Positions 60,262 through 64,000 of a stretch of 64,000 nucleotides of DNA are shown piece by piece. Positions within the stretch are counted from its first letter, which is position 1. Every line of letters begins with the position of its first letter. The notes beneath the pieces were generated by a model. It had not been told where the DNA came from. It did not search any database and saw only the letters and a program-made list of their open reading frames with translations. The stretch is taken from the NCBI RefSeq assembly GCF_033439725.1, contig NW_026944386.1, positions 4,712,001 to 4,776,000 on the forward strand, written 5' to 3'. A program made the translations under genes and the position numbers. This DNA comes from Neurospora tetraspora. Lineage: Eukaryota; Ascomycota; Sordariomycetes; Sordariales; Sordariaceae.

Positions 60262-61349
60262 AGAGGTGATGTAGGATGGGAATCTATGTGGTGGAAGATG
60301 ATGGTTTTTCGAATGTCATTTGTATGGGTTTGATATCAAGGATGGTAAAAGTTTAGCGATGAATAGATTTGTGTTCATCTCAGCGGCGAAAGTCCTGCTC
60401 CCTGTTGTTTTGTCTGTCGTGCCTGGTTAGTCGTTTCTTTTCTTTGTTGATGTTGGGGGATGTACATCAAGGTTGTCATGTTCAGAGGACAAAGCACTTG
60501 GCTGTGTGATGACGATGGTCGGGATGGTGTTGAGGTGTGTTTGTGGCTTCTGGGTTGCATATACTCGGAGGCCTCAAAGCAACGTCTCGACCAGTTCTGC
60601 CCGGTTTGGAAACCCGCTTGCCTGCTAGGATTCCGGAGAGTTGGCCCGGAGGCTCGAGCACCGGCGGTCAGACCTCGCTGCACCGCCTTCTCAGGATGCT
60701 GGACTGCGATAAATACTCCGCGCCTGTTCCTTTCTCCAACTCCGACATCCCAAGTATTCAGCTCCGGAGAGCACGTGAAGAGGTTGGCGCTATTGCGAGG
60801 CCTGCGAGTTACAGCATGCTCGGAGACCATCTCCCCGCTCCGAAGGCAGAACCTAATGAGTTAAGGAGCCCTGGTTCGGAGGAACAGAACATCCCTGTTG
60901 ATTGCGTAGTTGTGTCAGCATTATGTTGTGCTCAACTCCCTGAAGGGGTTACGAAGCTCCAGTGTTGGTTGGGCCATCATGACCTCACTCCAGAAGTGAG
61001 CCAAGTGTTCATCCGGCGTTGGGCTTGCTCAGAACAGAGCCTTCCTTGAACTTGACTCAGCTCACATGTTGTCGTCCGCGGCAGTGCAGCTCCTCTTTCA
61101 TCATCCAGACATCTTCCGGCGGCTTGGTATCTGATCCCCTCCTCTCCAGCCTCCCCTCATCTAGCCTTTATTAGCCGTTCTCTCCCCTCGTTTCTCTGTC
61201 ATCTTATCTTTCCCTCAACGCTATCCTCCTTCCTGCTCTCGTTTTCCTCAAAGCTAAGCAAGACAAGCCAACCGAGAGGATCAACTCACTCGCTACCAAA
61301 ACAAAAACACCAAAGCCAAAACAAGCCACCGGTCTTAAAGCCAAGCAAA
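60262..61349. other. Intergenic region before the GPI-anchored protein gene
   Basis: About 1.1 kb. The right half is pyrimidine-rich with an ACCAAAACAAAAAC leader, a normal promoter/leader for a secreted-protein gene. Open frames near 60460-61049 overlap in several frames and have no domain. Confidence 0.5.
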
Positions 61350-62429
61350 ATGCGTTCCTCAACTCTCCTCGCTGCTCTCGGCACTGCCGGCCTCGTCGCC
61401 GCTCAAACCACTGTTACCAGTGTTTTTGTGAGCACGCCGACCTCAACTTCTTCAAGTAAGTCTTGTTTTCGTCCGTCGTCCTTCTCACTGCCTTTTCCCC
61501 CTTTCCCCCCTATTCACATTGTCTTGTTTTCGTCCGTCGTCCTTCTCACTGCCTTTTCCCCCTTTCCCCCCTATTCACATTCCCAATCATCACTTTGGTC
61601 TTTTCTCGTTTATTATCACAGCAGACATCCCAACTGTTTTGCGTTTCTGTCACAGCACCTCCTCCAAACGAGCCCCTCCAGTCTTGTCTAGCCTCTTGCA
61701 TGCTCCAATTCCCGTCACCGCCTCGCGTTACAGGTGGTATTCCGCCTGCTGTCAAGGGGGGCCGGAGTCGGATCGACCGGCTGAATCGACGGGAACGGGA
61801 TGCTGTGGTGGTTGAGCGCGATAGTAACATAGCTCCTTGTCATCCCCATCAACAACCTCCTCCGGTCACTTTCCCTCCGTTTCCTCCCCCAAGAGCGCCT
61901 ATTCCTGTTCAGCCTCCTCGTCCTGTTCATTCGTTGCCTCCTCCTGTTGTTCCTGAGGAGTTTGTTGTGCATGGGAATGAGCACAAGCGAAACCATGAGG
62001 AGCTCCCCCCTCGTCCTCACCCTCCTGTTCACTCACTTCCCCCTCTGGGATTCTAACTTATCACCAAATTACCCATTCCCCTCTTTCCTGCTCTTCATCA
62101 TTTGTCCCCTCACGCTTTTTTCCCCCTTTCTCATCTGCATTCTCTTCACATAACTCTTTTCAATCCCTCCACTCTCTCTCTCTCTCTATCACCATACTAA
62201 TAAGTCACAAAAAGCCGTCGTGACAGTCACCCCCACCACCTCCTCCACCTCCACCTCCTCCACAACCACCACCGTCTACTCCTCTTCCTCCAGCACTTCG
62301 GGCGTCACCACCTCCACCTCCACCTCCACCGCGTCTACGGTGCCTAGCGCCGCGGCTGGAAAGGTGCCGCTGCAGGGACCGGCGGTTGGGCTTGGAGTTT
62401 TTGCGGCTGCGGGAATGGCTTTGTTGTGA
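61350..62429 (+). CDS. Small secreted Ser/Thr-rich GPI-anchored-type protein
   Basis: Exon 1 (61350-61455) encodes a signal peptide (MRSSTLLAALGTAGLVAAQ) and TTVTSVFVSTPTSTSS. The last exon (62215-62429) encodes a Thr/Ser-rich stretch and a C-terminus GKVPLQGPAVGLGVFAAAGM plus ALL, fitting a GPI-attachment signal. Joined directly they give 106 residues with a 759-nt intron, very long here. A better model adds a middle exon at 61656-61733 (CACAG acceptor, GTGGTA donor) encoding PPPNEPLQSCLASCMLQFP with a CxxxC pair; all three are in phase, 132 residues. A donor three bases downstream (GTATTC) is also possible. Likely a cell-wall or surface protein of unknown role. Confidence 0.75.
61460..61581 (+). 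repeat. Perfect 61-bp tandem duplication inside an intron
   Basis: Two identical 61-base copies (61460-61520 and 61521-61581) start GTCTTGTTTTCGTCC and end CCCTATTCACATT. They begin four bases after the splice donor of the GPI-protein gene. Perfect identity means the duplication is recent. Confidence 0.95.
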
Positions 62430-63430
62430 AGAGGTTTTCCTTTTACTTTCTTGGTGATTGAGTATTTTCCTTTGTTTGTGTGCTGTTTTGGGGTTGTCTT
62501 TCTTGTTCTTGGTTTACGAGTTTGGGTGTTGGTTGTGGGTGTTGTTGGGTTGTTTGAGTCACTAAGTGAGTGAGTGAGTGAGCGAGGAGATGATGTGGTG
62601 TGGTGTCTGTTGTAATGTTCCGTGGTATGGTGGTGTCTACTGCCTAGTGCCTAGTGATGGGAGGTGGAATAGAAGATGGATGGTATGGTGGTAGTGGTTA
62701 TACACAAATCATGATGTTGAGTACACGCTACTGTTGATTGTTGAACACAAATGGGGCAGTGGTTGTTGCTGATTTTCTTTTTCTTGGTTTCGTGGTGGTT
62801 GGGGTGAAGATATTCTTGGAGAGTGTGAGTGAGGCATCCAGTTCCGATAGAGGAGAGGATTGGACGAGGGGAGATGTGTTGGCGAGAAGGTTGAAATCAG
62901 GGCAATAACACCAGGGGAAGGATGGTGGTGGTTGAAAGATGTTAGGGGTCTGGGATTGAGTTCCTGGAGAGGGCGGAGGTGGAGTAGGAGGCAGTAGGTA
63001 TGGAGGCACATCAACATCAACGACGGCATCAGGAAAGTGGACTTGGGTGGTGATGGTGGTTTCGGCAACCACAATCACAGAGGCAGTGTGGGCAGCGGTG
63101 CGAGTAGGCGATGGGGATGGGAGCTTCGCGAAGATAAAGTTCTTGAGGTGGAGGGTATGTGATGATGGAGAGGAGGAGGAGGAGAAGCATGAGGAGGCGT
63201 AATATGGAGTATTGTACATATACGAAGGGTTAATAATGAGTTTCTTTTCCTCGGTCTTGGAAGATGTCACAACTCGTTTCGAAATCTTCGACACCTGCGG
63301 AAAAAAAAAATGGTGAATCATGTCAGGAGATTGATCACCACTTCGAAAATGCAAAAAGGAAGAAAAAAAAAAGAAATGGTTGCTGATCGCGGATGCATGA
63401 ACCGCGAAAAGTCAAAAAGATGTTGTAAAT
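62430..63430. other. Downstream region with GTGA microsatellite
   Basis: T/G-rich 3' sequence including a GTGA-type microsatellite (62563-62584). A 208-codon minus-strand frame (63354-62728) is Ser/Thr/Pro-rich, without domains, and is not called. A-runs at 63301-63309 and 63363-63373 lie on the 3' side of the tRNA. Confidence 0.5.
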
Positions 63431-63501
63431 GACCCCAACCCGATTTGAACGGATAACCTTTCGATCTGGAGTCGAACGCGCTACCGTTGCGCCATGAGGC
63501 C
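63431..63501 (-). tRNA. trnW(CCA): tRNA-Trp (CCA anticodon), intronless
   Basis: On the minus strand the 71-nt sequence folds as a full cloverleaf. The acceptor arm is GGCCTCA/TGGGGTC, the D arm GCGC-AACGGTA-GCGC, and the anticodon arm TTCGA-CTCCAGA-TCGAA with anticodon CCA. The T arm is ATCCG-TTCAAAT-CGGGT. A T5 run on the transcribed strand (A-run near 63413-63417) would serve as Pol III terminator. The A box (TGGCGCAACGG) and B box (GTTCAAATC) are intact. Confidence 0.96.
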
Positions 63502-64000
63502 TTGTTGAAAACAGAAGCTGTAACAAGACCTTATGAGAGCAAGTCTAGAGCTGTGCAACCAGTGACAGCTTCCTTGTATTCCCAAATTCCTTCAATATGA
63601 ACGGAAGAAACGGTGTCGAGCGTTGGTAAGCCTTTGAACCCTTTTCCCCCTTAAAAGTTCCGAAGGTTTTGCTATGGAGACTGACGGCATAGCTCTGCGT
63701 GGGTTACTGGTTGGCCTCAGCTATTGGAGGAAGCTCTGGAAATACGAATAACGTAGCAATACGAAATCGTTAATAGTTACGCAGCCCTGACTTACACGCA
63801 TCGGTAGTTTTGGCGTACCATACTGTAAATTACACCGACCCACCCCCACACTTTTGTCCCGCTCGCCGCGCTGACTCTTTTTTGTCCCCAGCCTTCAACT
63901 TTCCCACTTCAAACCTCAACCTCACCCAGCATCCCCCAACTCTTTCCATTCCGCCATCATCTCCAAAGGATCACTCCTACCTCGCGACTTTCTAGCGCCC
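63502..64000. other. Window end, probable upstream region of a gene outside
   Basis: CT-rich sequence from about 63835 on, as often found in leaders of ascomycete genes. No coding region can be supported before the window ends. Confidence 0.4.

Noticed and set aside
62728-63354. 208-codon Ser/Thr/Pro-rich minus-strand frame
   Set aside because: Low-complexity composition, no domain, overlaps presumed 3' sequence and runs into the tRNA flank.

Overview
The window looks like nuclear DNA of a filamentous ascomycete, most likely a Sordariomycete close to Neurospora/Sordaria. The reasons are the short 49-85 nt introns with GTAAGT-like donors and CTAAC-like branch sites, isolated 5S rRNA gene remnants as in genomes with dispersed 5S genes, a NACHT-WD40 gene of the NWD type, C-ending codon bias in housekeeping genes, and typical ascomycete orthologues. 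No species can be fixed from the sequence alone.

Layout. (1) 1-5.7 kb: a long non-coding upstream region, then a three-exon UNC-93-like membrane transporter. (2) About 6.4-33 kb: an accessory, repeat-rich island. It opens with the promoter and 5' part of a 5S rRNA gene, then a DUF3435 tyrosine recombinase gene (the family that includes Starship 'captains') carrying a premature stop in a zinc finger. There follow a degenerate minisatellite, an LTR fragment, an apparently intact NACHT-WD40 STAND gene with three almost identical WD40 units, a coiled-coil (possibly Gag-like) gene broken by two solo LTRs with perfect 5-bp target duplications, a truncated alpha/beta-hydrolase NLR fragment, a DUF6601 gene with a one-base frameshift, a broken GT2 glycosyltransferase, and the 3' part of a 5S rRNA gene with a T-run terminator. 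Beyond it lie an eight-exon Goodbye/NACHT/zinc-finger/ankyrin NLR gene and an eight-exon SNF2-type gene that lacks the first ATPase lobe. (3) 33-46 kb: gene-poor DNA holding a secreted endonuclease/phosphatase-fold protein with a likely lectin-like tail, and a large SH3-REM-RasGEF protein. (4) 46.6-60.3 kb: compact conserved housekeeping genes, many in divergent pairs: PIG-A/GPI3 with Dbp6, frataxin with AP-3 sigma, and a small probably mitochondrial membrane protein with cytosolic leucyl-tRNA synthetase. A tetraspanin lies between Dbp6 and frataxin. (5) 60.3-64 kb: a small GPI-anchored Ser/Thr-rich protein with unusually long introns, and a tRNA-Trp gene.

The contrast between the intact core on the right and the island of recombinase, NLR genes, gene relics and solo LTRs on the left is the main story. 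I propose that about 6.5-25 kb is a decayed DUF3435-mobilised element associated with 5S rDNA. This is inference: the two 5S parts overlap by about 40 nt with mismatches and could come from two different 5S genes. All exon coordinates come from reading splice signals and checking phase by hand; those given add up to whole codons.
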